DNA from: Nocardioides baekrokdamisoli
GTDB taxonomy: Bacteria; Actinomycetota; Actinomycetes; Propionibacteriales; Nocardioidaceae
DNA length: 64,000 bases
Direction: 5' to 3'
Assembly (NCBI RefSeq): GCF_003945325.1
Contig: NZ_AP019307.1
Location: 496,001 to 560,000 of the forward strand
In this document: positions 26,024-35,480 of the stretch, piece by piece
Layout of the letters: the number at the start of each line of letters is the position of its first letter
How positions within the stretch are numbered: the stretch's first letter is position 1
Program-made: the position numbers and the translations under genes
Notes under the pieces: generated by a model
What the model was told of the DNA's origin: nothing
Database searches by the model: none
What the model saw: only the letters and a program-made list of their open reading frames with translations

Positions 26024-26068
26024 TCAAGCGTCCGGACAGTCCGGACGGCACCAAGAAAGGAGAGGGCT

Positions 26069-26155
26069 TTGGTTGCCACCTTCGCTCTTCTCGTCGCGGT
26101 GCCCGGCGCAGCATGGTCAGTGATGCAGATCATCGACAGGCTGCGCCGGAAGTAG
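26069..26155 (+). CDS. candidate 28-residue membrane peptide
   Basis: A TTG codon six bases after AAGGAGA opens a frame encoding a hydrophobic segment (VATFALLVAVPGAAWSVM) followed by a basic tail (RLRRK), a shape typical of small membrane proteins. The good ribosome site is the main evidence. No homologue is known to me, so it may be chance. Confidence 0.35.
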   Translation: MVATFALLVAVPGAAWSVMQIIDRLRRK

Positions 26156-26274
26156 CGACGAGCCTGGTCGGCGGTTAGGCGCCGTCGGCCAGGTTCTTTC
26201 TGAATACGAGAATAGGCGCGAGCGGCAGGAGGCACAAGCGAGACAGCAGGCTCTCGGAAGGCCCCGGCCGGTAG

Positions 26275-26460
26275 GCTCACATCACTCCACGACTCAGGAA
26301 CCCGATGCCTGTCCGCGAGGGCACAGTTCGGGGCGGTTCCGCCACTGTGAACGCGCGCAGTACGTCAGCACTGCAAGCGCAAAGCCAGACACTGACCGGG
26401 GACACGCTCGCTCCGCGAGCGTCTGCACTTCCATCACGATCGGGGCGAGAACCCCGCAGG
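26275..26460 (+). promoter_or_regulatory. cobalamin riboswitch upstream of cobN
   Basis: Contains the aptamer hallmarks GGAACCCG, GGCGGTTCCGCCACTGTG (26333-26350 region) and the B12-box-like AAGCCAGACACTGACC. Two hairpins follow: ACGCTCGC-TCC-GCGAGCGT (26404-26422) and a CGGGG/CCCCG stem at 26441-26456, just before the AGGAGG ribosome site of cobN. The last stem abuts the ribosome site, suggesting control of translation initiation by adenosylcobalamin. Confidence 0.85.
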
Positions 26461-26467
26461 AGGAACG

Positions 26468-29400
26468 ATGACGCGCATCGCGTTGCTGTCCACGTCCGAC
26501 ACCGATCTGCTGTCAGCGCGTACGTCGGCGGGCGACTACGCGTGGGCCAACCCCGCTCGAGCCAGCGGCTCCGAACTCACCGCGCTCGTCGAGGACGCCG
26601 CGATCGTCGTCGTACGCCTCCTCGGCTCTCCGGACGCACTGTGGCCGGGCCTCGCCGCGGTTCGCGAGGCCGGTACGCCCCTGGTCATCCTCGGTGGCGA
26701 GCAGACACCGTCCGCGGAGCTGATGGAGTTGTCGACCGTCCCGATCGGGATCGCGGCCCAGGCGCACGCGTACCTTGCCGAGGGCGGCCCCACGAACCTC
26801 GGGCAGCTGCACGCGTTCCTGACCGACTCGGTCCTCCTCACCGGTGAAGGCTTCGAGCCGCCGAGCGAGATCCCAGCGTGGGGCTGGTCGACGCGTGCGA
26901 TCGCAAGGCGCGAGAGCGAAGCGGGCCGAGTGGGCCCGCGAGCGAGCAGCAACGCAGTGAGCGCTCCGTCGAGGGTCGGCGTGCTTTACTACCGAGCCCA
27001 CGAGGCGTCAGGCAACACGCAGTTCGCCCACGATCTCGCCGACGCGATCGACGCCACCGGACACGCAGTGGGTCTGCCGATCTTCGCCGGTTCGCTCCGG
27101 GCTGCGACCGACGATCTGTACGAGGCGCTCGGCACTCTCGACGCACTGATCGTCACCGTCCTGGCCGCCGGCGGGAGTGTCCCCGCAGCAGCCAGCGCCG
27201 GTGAGGACGATGAGTCCTGGGACGTGGAGCGGATGGCCGCCCTCGACATCCCGGTGCTGCAGGGGCTGTGCCTCACCAGCAGTCGCGCCGAGTGGGAAGC
27301 ATCGGACGACGGCGTCACGCCGCTGGACTACGCGACCCAGATCGCGATCCCGGAGTTCGACGGCCGGATCTCAACTGCACCGTTCTCGTTCAAGGAACTC
27401 GACGAGCAGGGCCTCCCGCAGTACGTGTCCGACCCCGAGCGTTGCGCCCGGGTCGCGGGGATCGCCGTCAACCACGCTCGCCTGCGGCACATCCCCAACA
27501 ACGAGAAGAAGCTCGCGCTCGTCCTCTCGGCGTACCCGACCAAGCACGCCAGGATCGGCAACGCCGTCGGCCTGGACACCCCGGTCTCGGCGATCCGGCT
27601 GCTGCGTCGACTGCGTGACGAGGGCTACGACCTCGGCACCGACAGCCCGGTGCTCCCGCTACTGGACCTCGCCGACGACACCGCGGCGGGCGACGCCCTC
27701 ATTCATGCCCTCATCGCTGCCGGAGGTCAGGACGAGGAGTGGCTGACCTCGGCGCAGCTCACGGACGCGCACGTACGCATCTCCGCGGACGCGTACGCCG
27801 AATGGACCAAGGATCTGCCGGCGGAGTTGCGTGACGCGATGACCGGGGCCTGGGGCGAGGCGCCGGGTTCGCTGTTCGTCAACGACGCGAACGAACTCGT
27901 GATCGCCACGCTCGTCGTCGGCAACATCGTCATCATGATCCAGCCACCGCGCGGCTTCGGGGAGAACCCGGTCGCGATCTATCACGACCCGGACCTACCG
28001 GTCACCCACCACTATCTTGCGGCGTACCGCTGGCTGGAGCGCGGCTTCGGCGCGGACGCAGTCGTCCACCTCGGCAAGCACGGGTCGCTCGAGTGGTTGC
28101 CGGGCAAGAACGCGGCGCTCTCAGCGTCCTGCGGCACGGACGCCACCCTCGGCAACCTGCCGCTGATCTACCCCTTCCTGGTCAACGACCCGGGTGAGGG
28201 CGCCCAGGCGAAGCGGCGCGCACACGCCACCATCGTCGACCACCTGGTGCCGCCGATGGCACGAGCCGAGTCGTACGGGGACATTGCGCGTCTCGAGGCA
28301 CTGCTGGAGGAGTACGACAAGATCTCGACGATGGACCCGGCGAAGCTGCCGGCCATCCGTGGCGAGATCTGGCAGCTGATGCACGCTGCCGAACTCCACC
28401 GCGATCTCGGTCTGGAGGAGCGTCCCGAGGACGAGGAGTTCGACGACTTCCTGCTGCACGTCGACGGCTGGCTCTGTGAGATCAAGGACGCCCAGATCCG
28501 CGACGGGTTGCACATCCTCGGGGCTGCGCCGGACGGCGAGGCACGCGTGAATCTGGTGCTGTCGATCCTGCGGGCGGGTCAGGTCTGGGGCGGCGTCGGC
28601 AATGCGGTCCCCGGACTGCGTACGGCGCTCGGACTCGACACGACGGACGCGGCCGGTCACTCGACCAGCGAGGTGGACGTTTTCGAGGCGCAGGCACGCG
28701 AGCTGGTCGAGGCGATGGAGAAGTCCGAGTGGGACCCGAGCGCCGCCGCGACCCTTCACGCCAACGCCGATGTGGTGCGGGTCCTCGAATTCGCCGCGAC
28801 CCAGGTGGTCCCCCGTCTGGCCCGGACGACGGATGAGATGGACGCGATCCTGCATGCGCTGTCCGGCGGATTCGTGGCCGCGGGTCCGTCCGGCTCGCCT
28901 CTGCGCGGACTGGTGAACGTCCTCCCCACTGGCCGCAACTTCTACACCGTCGACCCGCGCGCGGTCCCGTCGCGACTGGCGTGGCAGACCGGCCAGGCGA
29001 TGGCCGACTCGTTGATCCAGCGTTATCTCGACGAGACCGGCGAGTACCCGGCGTCCGTCGGCCTGTCGGTGTGGGGCACCAGTGCGATGCGTACCGCCGG
29101 CGACGACATCGCCGAGGTGCTTGCGCTGCTCGGCGTACGCCCTGAATGGGACGAGCAGTCCCGCCGGGTCAACAAGCTCGAGGTCGTCCCGCTCGAGGAG
29201 CTCGGCCGCCCGCGCGTCGATGTCACGGTGCGCATCTCCGGCTTCTTCCGGGACGCGTTCCCGCACGTCGTGGCGATGCTCGACGACGCCGTCCAGATGG
29301 TCGCCGACCTCGAGGAGAGCGCCGAGCAGAACTTCGTCCGCGCGCACACCCAGGCGGACCTCGCTGCCCACGGCGACGCCCGTCGCGCGAGCACCCGCAT

Positions 29401-30151
29401 CTTCGGGTCCAAGCCCGGGGCGTACGGCGCCGGCATCCTCCAGGTGATCGAGTCCGGGACTTGGCGCGATGACAACGACCTCGCGGAGGTCTACACCGCC
29501 TGGGGCGGGTTCGCGTACGGCCGGGGGCTGGATGGGGTGCCGGCGGCCGATGACATGCGCCAGAACTACAAGCGGATCAAGGTGGCGGCAAAGAACGTCG
29601 ACTCGGTCGAGCACGACATTGCCGACTCCGACGACTACTTCCAGTACCACGGCGGCATGGTCGCGACCGTGCGGGCGCTGACCGGATCGGACCCGAAGGC
29701 GTACGTCGGCGACTCGACCTCGCCGGACAACATCCGGACCCGCACCCTCGCTGAGGAGACGGCCCGCGTCTTCCGCGCCCGCGTGGTCAACCCGCGCTGG
29801 ATCTCAGCGATGCAGCGCCACGGGTACAAGGGTGCCTTCGAACTGGCCGCGACCGTCGACTACCTGTTCGGGTTCGATGCCACCGCCGGTGTCGTGCACG
29901 ACTGGATGTACGAGAAGCTCGCGACCGAGTACGTCCTCGACGAGACCAACCAGGCGTTCCTGCGGCAGTCGAACCCGTGGGCACTGCGGGGCATCGTCGA
30001 GCGCCTCCACGAGGCGGCCGAGCGCGGGCTGTGGGCCGAGCCGTCGGCCGACCTGATGGCCCAGCTCCAGACGGTCTATCTCGACGTCGAGGGCGACCTG
30101 GAAGACGGAGCCGGCGCCGCCGGAGGTGGCGCCCGGGGTAACACCCCGTGA
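26468..30151 (+). CDS. cobN: cobaltochelatase large subunit CobN
   Basis: Large subunit of the ATP-dependent, aerobic-pathway cobaltochelatase that inserts cobalt into hydrogenobyrinate a,c-diamide. At 1227 residues it is the family length. It has LRHIPNNEKKLALVLSAYPTKHARIGNAVG and HLGKHGSLEWLPGKN in the middle (each longer run is a family signature), and QSNPWALRGIVERLHEA at the C-terminus. It works with the ChlI/ChlD-like protein at 40.3-42.4 kb. Residues about 144-167 form an arginine/serine-rich insertion encoded by palindromic, low-complexity DNA. It starts at ATG 26468 with AGGAGG and heads a five-gene operon; its stop overlaps cobF by four bases. Confidence 0.95.
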   Translation: MTRIALLSTSDTDLLSARTSAGDYAWANPARASGSELTALVEDAAIVVVRLLGSPDALWPGLAAVREAGTPLVILGGEQTPSAELMELSTVPIGIAAQAHAYLAEGGPTNLGQLHAFLTDSVLLTGEGFEPPSEIPAWGWSTRAIARRESEAGRVGPRASSNAVSAPSRVGVLYYRAHEASGNTQFAHDLADAIDATGHAVGLPIFAGSLRAATDDLYEALGTLDALIVTVLAAGGSVPAAASAGEDDESWDVERMAALDIPVLQGLCLTSSRAEWEASDDGVTPLDYATQIAIPEFDGRISTAPFSFKELDEQGLPQYVSDPERCARVAGIAVNHARLRHIPNNEKKLALVLSAYPTKHARIGNAVGLDTPVSAIRLLRRLRDEGYDLGTDSPVLPLLDLADDTAAGDALIHALIAAGGQDEEWLTSAQLTDAHVRISADAYAEWTKDLPAELRDAMTGAWGEAPGSLFVNDANELVIATLVVGNIVIMIQPPRGFGENPVAIYHDPDLPVTHHYLAAYRWLERGFGADAVVHLGKHGSLEWLPGKNAALSASCGTDATLGNLPLIYPFLVNDPGEGAQAKRRAHATIVDHLVPPMARAESYGDIARLEALLEEYDKISTMDPAKLPAIRGEIWQLMHAAELHRDLGLEERPEDEEFDDFLLHVDGWLCEIKDAQIRDGLHILGAAPDGEARVNLVLSILRAGQVWGGVGNAVPGLRTALGLDTTDAAGHSTSEVDVFEAQARELVEAMEKSEWDPSAAATLHANADVVRVLEFAATQVVPRLARTTDEMDAILHALSGGFVAAGPSGSPLRGLVNVLPTGRNFYTVDPRAVPSRLAWQTGQAMADSLIQRYLDETGEYPASVGLSVWGTSAMRTAGDDIAEVLALLGVRPEWDEQSRRVNKLEVVPLEELGRPRVDVTVRISGFFRDAFPHVVAMLDDAVQMVADLEESAEQNFVRAHTQADLAAHGDARRASTRIFGSKPGAYGAGILQVIESGTWRDDNDLAEVYTAWGGFAYGRGLDGVPAADDMRQNYKRIKVAAKNVDSVEHDIADSDDYFQYHGGMVATVRALTGSDPKAYVGDSTSPDNIRTRTLAEETARVFRARVVNPRWISAMQRHGYKGAFELAATVDYLFGFDATAGVVHDWMYEKLATEYVLDETNQAFLRQSNPWALRGIVERLHEAAERGLWAEPSADLMAQLQTVYLDVEGDLEDGAGAAGGGARGNTP

Positions 30152-30879
30152 TCCAGGTCATCGGCATCGGCATGGGCCTGGGTCAGATCACGACCGAGGC
30201 CGCCGCCGCGCTGCGCGAGTGCGACTACATCATCGCCGCCTCCAAGCGGGACGACGACGGCCTGCTCGCGCTGCGCAGCGCGGTCTGCGATGCGTACGAC
30301 CTGCCGCTGATCGTGGTCCCGGACCCGGAACGCAACCGCGCGACTGAGTCCGTCAGAGGCGAGGCCGGCTACGTCGGCGCAGTCACCGACTGGCACGCCG
30401 CCCGGGTGGCTGCGTACCGCGAAGTGATCTCGACGCATGCGGGCCGGCCGGGGTTCCTGGTCTGGGGCGATCCCGCGCTGTACGACTCCACCATCCGGAT
30501 CGTGCGCGAACTCGACGACGACTACTCGGTCATCGCCGGGATCTCCGCTCCGCAGCTGCTCGCGGCACGGCACCGGATCGTCCTGCACGAGGTCGGGCAG
30601 CCCGTGTTGATCACCACTCAGCGCCGACTCGCCTCGGCGGTCGCCGGGGGCTCCGAGAACGTCGTGGTGATGCTGACCTCGGGATTCGCCGACGACCTTG
30701 TGGCAGAAGCCGGCATCGCCGACTGGCAGATCTGGTGGGGGGCGAATCTCGGCACGCCGTCCGAGCGCCTGGTCGCCGGAACAGCCGGCGAGGTCGCCGA
30801 GCAGATCAGGTCAGCTCGCGACGCCGCCCGGGCCGAAGCCGGTTGGGTCATGGATCTCTACCTGGTGCGGAAGCCATGA
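30148..30879 (+). CDS. cobF: precorrin-6A synthase (deacetylating) CobF
   Basis: SAM-dependent C1-methyltransferase of the aerobic pathway; methylates C1 of precorrin-5 and releases acetate to give precorrin-6A. It has 243 residues. The tetrapyrrole-methylase start is VIGIGMGLGQIT, then CDYIIAASKRD, FLVWGDPALYDS (the SAM-binding GDP loop) and ISAPQLLAARH. The GTG start overlaps the cobN stop (GTGA) and its stop overlaps cobQ (ATGA). CobF is specific to the oxygen-dependent route, so it fixes the pathway type. Confidence 0.92.
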   Translation: MIQVIGIGMGLGQITTEAAAALRECDYIIAASKRDDDGLLALRSAVCDAYDLPLIVVPDPERNRATESVRGEAGYVGAVTDWHAARVAAYREVISTHAGRPGFLVWGDPALYDSTIRIVRELDDDYSVIAGISAPQLLAARHRIVLHEVGQPVLITTQRRLASAVAGGSENVVVMLTSGFADDLVAEAGIADWQIWWGANLGTPSERLVAGTAGEVAEQIRSARDAARAEAGWVMDLYLVRKP

Positions 30880-32351
30880 GCGGGCTGCTGATCGCCGGCA
30901 CGACGTCGGACGCCGGCAAGTCATTGGTCACCACCGGCCTGTGTCGCGCGCTCGCGAACCGTGGCATCAAGGTCGCGCCGTACAAGGCCCAGAACATGTC
31001 GAACAATTCGATGGTGTGTCTGGCCCCGGACGGTGGCACGGCCGAGATCGGCCGGGCCCAATGGGTCCAGGCCCTCGCCGCGCGTGCCACGCCCGAGGCC
31101 GCGATGAACCCGGTGCTGCTCAAGCCCGGGACCGACCGCCGCTCCCACGTCGTGGTGATGGGTCAGCCCGGCGGACACGTCGATGCCGCCGACTTCGTCA
31201 CCGGCCGGCGACACCTCGCAACCGCGGCGTGGGACGCGTACGACGACCTCGCCTCGCGGTTCGACGTGATCGTGGCCGAGGGCGCCGGCTCGCCGACGGA
31301 AATCAACCTCCGCCAGTCCGACTACGTGAACATGGGCCTGGCCCGGCACGCCGACCTCCCGACCATCGTGGTCGGCGACATCGATCGCGGAGGCGTCTTC
31401 GCTGCCCTCTGGGGCACGGTCGCGCTGCTCGAGCCGGCCGACCAGGCCCTCATCGCCGGCTTCGTGATGAACAAGTTCCGCGGCGACGTCTCGCTCCTCG
31501 CGCCTGGGATCGACGAGCTCACCCGGCTCAGCGGTCGCCCGACGTACGGAGTCCTGCCGTGGCGATCCGACGTCTGGCTGGATTCCGAGGACGCCCTCGA
31601 CCTGGCAGGTCGGCGATCGGGCGCCTCGGCCCCGATCCGGGTCGCGGTGATCCGACTCCCTCGGATCTCGAACTTCACTGATGTCGACGCGCTCGGGTTG
31701 GAGCCCGATGTCGATGTGGTCTTCGCGGCCACGCCTCGTGAGATCTCCGACGCCGATCTGGTCGTTCTGCCGGGCACCCGCCAGACCATTGCGGACCTGG
31801 CCTGGCTGCGCTCGCGCGGCCTGGATGTCGCCTTGCGCGATCACGTCGCAGCCGGGAAGACGCTGCTCGGCATCTGCGGCGGGTTCCAGATGCTCGGTTC
31901 GGTCATCGCCGACCCGGACGGCGTCGAGGGCGAGGCGGGCGCCGAGGTCGAGGGGCTGGGGTTGTTGGACGTACGCACCGACTTCGCCGTCGAGAAGACC
32001 CTCCGGCTCCCCGTCGGCTCGGCCCTCGGAGTCCCGGCGAGCGGGTACGAGATCCACCACGGACGGATCAGCCGCGGCTCGGGCGAGGACTTCCTCGGCG
32101 GCGCTCGCGCTGGTCGGGTCTTCGGGACGATGTGGCACGGCTCGCTGGAGGGCGACGACCTGCGTACGGCGCTGTTGGCGACTGTGGCGGACCGGGCACC
32201 CTCGGGCGTCTCGTTCCCCGCGGCACGCGATCGTCGGTTGGAGCTCCTCGGCGAGCTCGTCGAAGAGTGTCTGGACGTGAACGCCCTGCTGGAGCTGGCA
32301 CGCCATGGAGTCCACGACCTGCCCCTCCTGCCTCCCGGGAGCGCCCGATGA
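30876..32351 (+). CDS. cobQ: cobyric acid synthase CobQ
   Basis: ATP- and glutamine-dependent amidase that adds four amides to adenosylcobyrinate a,c-diamide. It has 491 residues. The N-terminal dethiobiotin-synthetase-like ATPase has GTTSDAGKS (about 8-16). [11 protein letters not shown] and [12 protein letters not shown] follow. A C-terminal class I glutamine amidotransferase domain has Cys334 in [10 protein letters not shown] and His421 in MWHGSLEG. The start ATG 30876 lies in the ATGA overlap with cobF; the frame from 30735 is a shadow. Confidence 0.94.
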   Translation: MSGLLIAGTTSDAGKSLVTTGLCRALANRGIKVAPYKAQNMSNNSMVCLAPDGGTAEIGRAQWVQALAARATPEAAMNPVLLKPGTDRRSHVVVMGQPGGHVDAADFVTGRRHLATAAWDAYDDLASRFDVIVAEGAGSPTEINLRQSDYVNMGLARHADLPTIVVGDIDRGGVFAALWGTVALLEPADQALIAGFVMNKFRGDVSLLAPGIDELTRLSGRPTYGVLPWRSDVWLDSEDALDLAGRRSGASAPIRVAVIRLPRISNFTDVDALGLEPDVDVVFAATPREISDADLVVLPGTRQTIADLAWLRSRGLDVALRDHVAAGKTLLGICGGFQMLGSVIADPDGVEGEAGAEVEGLGLLDVRTDFAVEKTLRLPVGSALGVPASGYEIHHGRISRGSGEDFLGGARAGRVFGTMWHGSLEGDDLRTALLATVADRAPSGVSFPAARDRRLELLGELVEECLDVNALLELARHGVHDLPLLPPGSAR

Positions 32352-33085
32352 ATGACCAGACGGAGCCGAGGATCCTGATCCTCGGCGGCACCTCCGAAGC
32401 GCGCGAACTGGCGGCACGCCTCGTGGAGGGCGGGTACGACGTGACGTCCTCGCTCGCCGGCCGTGTGGCCGAACCGCGCCTGCCGGTCGGCAAGGTCCGG
32501 ATCGGTGGTTTCGGCGGCGTGCCCGGCCTGCGGGCGGCTCTGGTCGACTACGACCTGGTCGTGGATGCGACCCATCCGTTCGCGCAGGGCATGACCGCCA
32601 ATGCGGCCGCCGCGTGCACTGACATCCCGCTGCTGCGGCTCGCGCGCCCCGGGTGGACCTCCGATCCACACTGGCATGTGGTGGACACCCACGAGGAGGC
32701 GGCTGCTCTCTCCGCAACCCTGGGGCACCGCCCGTTCATCACGGTCGGTCGCCAGGAGCTGGCCCGCTTCTTCGGAGACCTCGGCGGGCAGGAGGCGCTC
32801 GCCCGTGTGGTCCAGCACCCCGAGGACGCGCTGCCGTCCGCCTGGACCCTGATCCTGAGCCGCGGCCCGTACGTCCTGGAGGATGAACTCGCTCTCATGC
32901 GCGATCACGCCTCGGACGTGCTGATCACCAAGGACTCCGGCGGTACCTTCACCTGGCCCAAGATGCAGGCGGCCGCGGAGCTCGACATCCCTGTGATCGT
33001 CGTACGCCGTCCCGCTGATCCCGAGGGCATCCCGAGCGTTTCAACTGTGGACGACGCCGTCGTCTGGATCGAGGCACAACGTTGA
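32348..33085 (+). CDS. cobK: precorrin-6A reductase CobK
   Basis: NADPH-dependent reduction of precorrin-6A to 6B. It has 245 residues. [17 protein letters not shown] forms the nucleotide-binding start, [16 protein letters not shown] and [10 protein letters not shown] follow, and LITKDSGG with PVIVVRRP closes the C-terminal half. All are CobK/CbiJ signatures. It overlaps cobQ (ATGA) and cobU (TTGA) by four bases each. Confidence 0.93.
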   Translation: MNDQTEPRILILGGTSEARELAARLVEGGYDVTSSLAGRVAEPRLPVGKVRIGGFGGVPGLRAALVDYDLVVDATHPFAQGMTANAAAACTDIPLLRLARPGWTSDPHWHVVDTHEEAAALSATLGHRPFITVGRQELARFFGDLGGQEALARVVQHPEDALPSAWTLILSRGPYVLEDELALMRDHASDVLITKDSGGTFTWPKMQAAAELDIPVIVVRRPADPEGIPSVSTVDDAVVWIEAQR

Positions 33086-33600
33086 GAACCCTGGTCACCG
33101 GAGGCGTACGCTCCGGCAAATCTGCCCACGCGGAGTCGCTGCTTGCCGGCATGCCGGTCACCTATATCGCGCCGGGGCCGACTGCCGATGATGCCGACTG
33201 GGCGGCCCGCGTCGCCGCCCACCGCGCTCGCCGACCGAGTGAATGGAGCACCGTGGAGACGGGCGATCTCGTCTCGGCCCTGAGCGTCGAGGGACCCGTC
33301 CTGATCGATTGTCTGGGCACCTGGCTCAATCGATGGTTGGACGAGCGGCAGCTCTGGGAGACCGACACGGAAACGGCTGTTGCCTCAGTCGCCACCGAAC
33401 TCGACCGGATCGTGGTGGCAATCCGTCAGGATCCCGCACGCGACCTCGTCGTCGTGACGAATGAGGTCGGACTCGGCGTCGTCCCCGAGCACCGCTCGGG
33501 GCGGCTGTTCCGTGACCTGCTCGGTCTGATCAACCAGCGGGTGGCCGCGGCCTGCGACGAGGTACATCTGGTCATCGCAGGCCGCGTACTCACACTCTGA
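33082..33600 (+). CDS. cobU: adenosylcobinamide kinase / guanylyltransferase CobU (CobP)
   Basis: Bifunctional enzyme phosphorylating adenosylcobinamide and then transferring GMP. It has 172 residues. The P-loop GGVRSGKS is at 7-14, [15 protein letters not shown] contains the conserved guanylylation histidine region, [13 protein letters not shown] follows, and [22 protein letters not shown] (a Walker-B-like segment) is in the second half. The start codon TTG 33082 overlaps the cobK stop. It is the last gene of the + strand cob operon, ending back to back with cbtA. Confidence 0.93.
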   Translation: MRTLVTGGVRSGKSAHAESLLAGMPVTYIAPGPTADDADWAARVAAHRARRPSEWSTVETGDLVSALSVEGPVLIDCLGTWLNRWLDERQLWETDTETAVASVATELDRIVVAIRQDPARDLVVVTNEVGLGVVPEHRSGRLFRDLLGLINQRVAAACDEVHLVIAGRVLTL

Positions 33601-34377
33601 TCAGACGAGTTCGCTGCGCCCGCCCTCGACCACCTTCGCCGCCAACGGCGCGAACACGAGGCCGAGCACACTCCACAGAATCACCTGGTTGGCGATCGAG
33701 TAGACCCTGAACTGGGCCAGCACGTCAGCCGGGAACCCACCGAGCAGGATCTTCCCCTGCGCGTCGAGTACGGGGCCCGGGGTCTCGTGGAAGTTCGGCA
33801 GGACCACCATCACGATCGCGATGAGGCCCAGGTAGGCAATCCCCATCAGGATCGAGACATTCCACGTCGACATCCGTGCGCGCAGCTTCTGGCCGACATA
33901 CACGGCGAGAAACAGCAGCAAGCAGGAGACCGCCATCATGATGAGGAAGTCAGCACCTCGCTCACGGATGGTGTCCGGGTTGCCGATCGCCGGTGGGTTC
34001 GCCGGGTACTTGGCGTACGGCACCGCGTACATGCCGAGGAAGCCGAACAGCGGGATCAGCAGCCCCAGGGTGCGGGCTCGGAGCGTGCCGACCCGACCCG
34101 TCGCCACCACGTACGCGACCGCGACCAGCGCACCCATCGCCATCGCGTAGAGCACCACGGCAACTCCGGAGCCGACATAGCCCTGGAAGGTGCGCGAGAA
34201 GATTTCCGAGCCCTCATCGTGGGAGTGCGTGAGCGTGGACAGCGCCTCGTCTCGCGCACTTTCGTACGCGATGGCGCGATTGATCACCGGTTCGACAACC
34301 GTGATCGTGAAGACATAGATGCACAGGCCTGCGGCTGCTCCTGCGAGCAAGCCGCGGCCGATCAGCCGCGAAATCAT
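33601..34377 (-). CDS. cbtA: cobalt transporter subunit CbtA
   Basis: A 258-residue membrane protein with five or six helices of the CbtA family (LIGRGLLAGAAAGLCIYVFT start, a conserved histidine-containing loop HSHDEGSEIFSRT, then GLLIPLFGFLGMYAVPY). Together with CbtB it is a predicted cobalt uptake system found under B12 riboswitch control. It is downstream of cbtB on the same strand, with 44 bases between. Confidence 0.9.
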   Translation of the reverse strand: MISRLIGRGLLAGAAAGLCIYVFTITVVEPVINRAIAYESARDEALSTLTHSHDEGSEIFSRTFQGYVGSGVAVVLYAMAMGALVAVAYVVATGRVGTLRARTLGLLIPLFGFLGMYAVPYAKYPANPPAIGNPDTIRERGADFLIMMAVSCLLLFLAVYVGQKLRARMSTWNVSILMGIAYLGLIAIVMVVLPNFHETPGPVLDAQGKILLGGFPADVLAQFRVYSIANQVILWSVLGLVFAPLAAKVVEGGRSELV

Positions 34378-34421
34378 ATGCAGTTGGTCAGAGGCAGTGT
34401 GGTGTCAGCTGCGGTGAGTGC

Positions 34422-34628
34422 TCAGTGGCACGGGAAGCCGAGGAGGTGGCGTCCGTCGTGCATGAGTTCGTGCAGGACCATGCTCTTGCCGAACACCGAC
34501 ATGGCGCCTTCGTCGATGCCGACGAAGTAGATCGCGAGGAGGGCGAACATCGCGACGGCAAAGAGGCCGGCGACGGTGGCAACCTTGGCCGAGACGATGG
34601 GCTGGACTGCGGATACAGCGGTGCTCAT
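34422..34628 (-). CDS. cbtB: cobalt transporter subunit CbtB
   Basis: A 68-residue one-helix protein. The membrane segment is VATVAGLFAVAMFALLAIYF, and the diagnostic histidine-rich C-terminus is HELMHDGRHLLGFPCH, probably a cobalt-binding site. The start ATG 34628 has AAGGAG upstream. It is preceded by a cobalamin riboswitch, as is usual for cbtAB. Confidence 0.92.
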   Translation of the reverse strand: MSTAVSAVQPIVSAKVATVAGLFAVAMFALLAIYFVGIDEGAMSVFGKSMVLHELMHDGRHLLGFPCH

Positions 34629-34677
34629 GTGAAGCTCCTTCAGGAATACAACGTTCCCAGGTGGGCGGAAGCACCCC

Positions 34678-34790
34678 GTCGGAAGATCTGACTCAAGCCT
34701 TGCGGCTCTCACAGTGGCGTGACCGTGCCGGACTCTGCCTTTTGAGGGGCATTCACCGGACTTCCTCACGTACGACGTGCGTTCAGCACG
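34678..34790 (-). promoter_or_regulatory. cobalamin riboswitch upstream of cbtB
   Basis: The minus strand reads GAGGAAGTCCGGTGAATGCC, then GTCACGCCACTGTGAGAGCC, then TTGAGTCAGATCTTCC: the canonical aptamer core and B12 box. It begins only a few bases after the stop codon of the CbiX/ferredoxin gene (34794). It is therefore either an internal attenuator of the long minus-strand cob transcript or has its promoter inside that gene. Confidence 0.9.
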
Positions 34791-34793
34791 CTA

Positions 34794-35480
34794 TCAGACT
34801 CGGGCCCGTGGAAGGCGGTGGCTGTCCACCGGAACGTCGGCGAGAAGATGTTGTTCGACGATGGCTCGGGCAGCCGCCGGATCCACCGATCCGTACCAGA
34901 CGTCGTCGGGCTGGACGCTGATCACCGGAGCCTGATTGCAGGGGAACTGACAGCCCGTGTGTACGAGCAGCACGTCGTCGTCCCCGAGGTTGTGCTCGAC
35001 CATCGCCAGAACCATCGTGCGTACGTTGTCCATCTGGCCCTGGGCCGTGCAGCGCGGTCCGCGGCAGACCATCACCTGGTGCCGGTGAGCTGTCACGTCC
35101 TCCCAAGCAGCCGAGGTGAGGCCCGGCTCGTGACCGGTCAGCGGTTTGGTGTCGGCGAGCGCCTCATCGATGTCGCCGAGGGACTTGGCGAGACGGGAGC
35201 CGATCAGGATCGTCGGTCGCAGCCCGGCCCGTTCCCGCCACCAGTGGGCTGCGATCCGCGGCAGCCAGGAGTGCCCGGGGGCGAGCAGGCCGGTGTCGAT
35301 GCCGATGAGCGTGATGGAGGACTCCCCCGCATCGGCCAGCCGGGTCAGTTCGAGCGAGAGCGACGGGTCGCCCATCTGCAGGAACGCCAACGTCGCCCCG
35401 CGCCGCTGCGCCTCGACGACGATCGCATCTCGGTTGTCGACATCGGTGACGGACATTCCGACGAGTACGACCGCCGTCAT
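34794..35480 (-). CDS. CbiX/SirB-like protein with C-terminal 2Fe-2S thioredoxin-like ferredoxin domain
   Basis: A 228-residue two-domain protein. The first 110 residues resemble a sirohydrochlorin-chelatase-like fold (VVLVGMSVTDVDN start, APGHSWLPRIAAHWW). The second half is a thioredoxin-like 2Fe-2S ferredoxin with cysteines in VCRGPRCTAQGQ and HTGCQFPCNQAP. It may deliver electrons or cobalt to the corrin pathway, for example for cobalt reduction before adenosylation; this is inference from its place at the end of the cobO-cobB/C-cobS-cobD operon. Its ATG overlaps the cobD stop. Confidence 0.8.
   Translation of the reverse strand: MTAVVLVGMSVTDVDNRDAIVVEAQRRGATLAFLQMGDPSLSLELTRLADAGESSITLIGIDTGLLAPGHSWLPRIAAHWWRERAGLRPTILIGSRLAKSLGDIDEALADTKPLTGHEPGLTSAAWEDVTAHRHQVMVCRGPRCTAQGQMDNVRTMVLAMVEHNLGDDDVLLVHTGCQFPCNQAPVISVQPDDVWYGSVDPAAARAIVEQHLLADVPVDSHRLPRARV

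Larger units (their letters stand above)
25916..26467. other. 552-base intergenic stretch: hairpin, possible small peptide, riboswitch
   Basis: Holds an 8-bp GC hairpin (26003-26023) and a doubled GTCCGGAC (26029-26045). A candidate 28-codon membrane peptide (26069-26155) and the cobalamin riboswitch of cobN also lie here. No longer gene is credible. Confidence 0.65.

Noticed and set aside
28121..29650. 509-codon open frame on the minus strand across cobN
   Set aside because: It is a GC-rich antisense shadow with no recognisable protein; cobN on the other strand is full length and certain.
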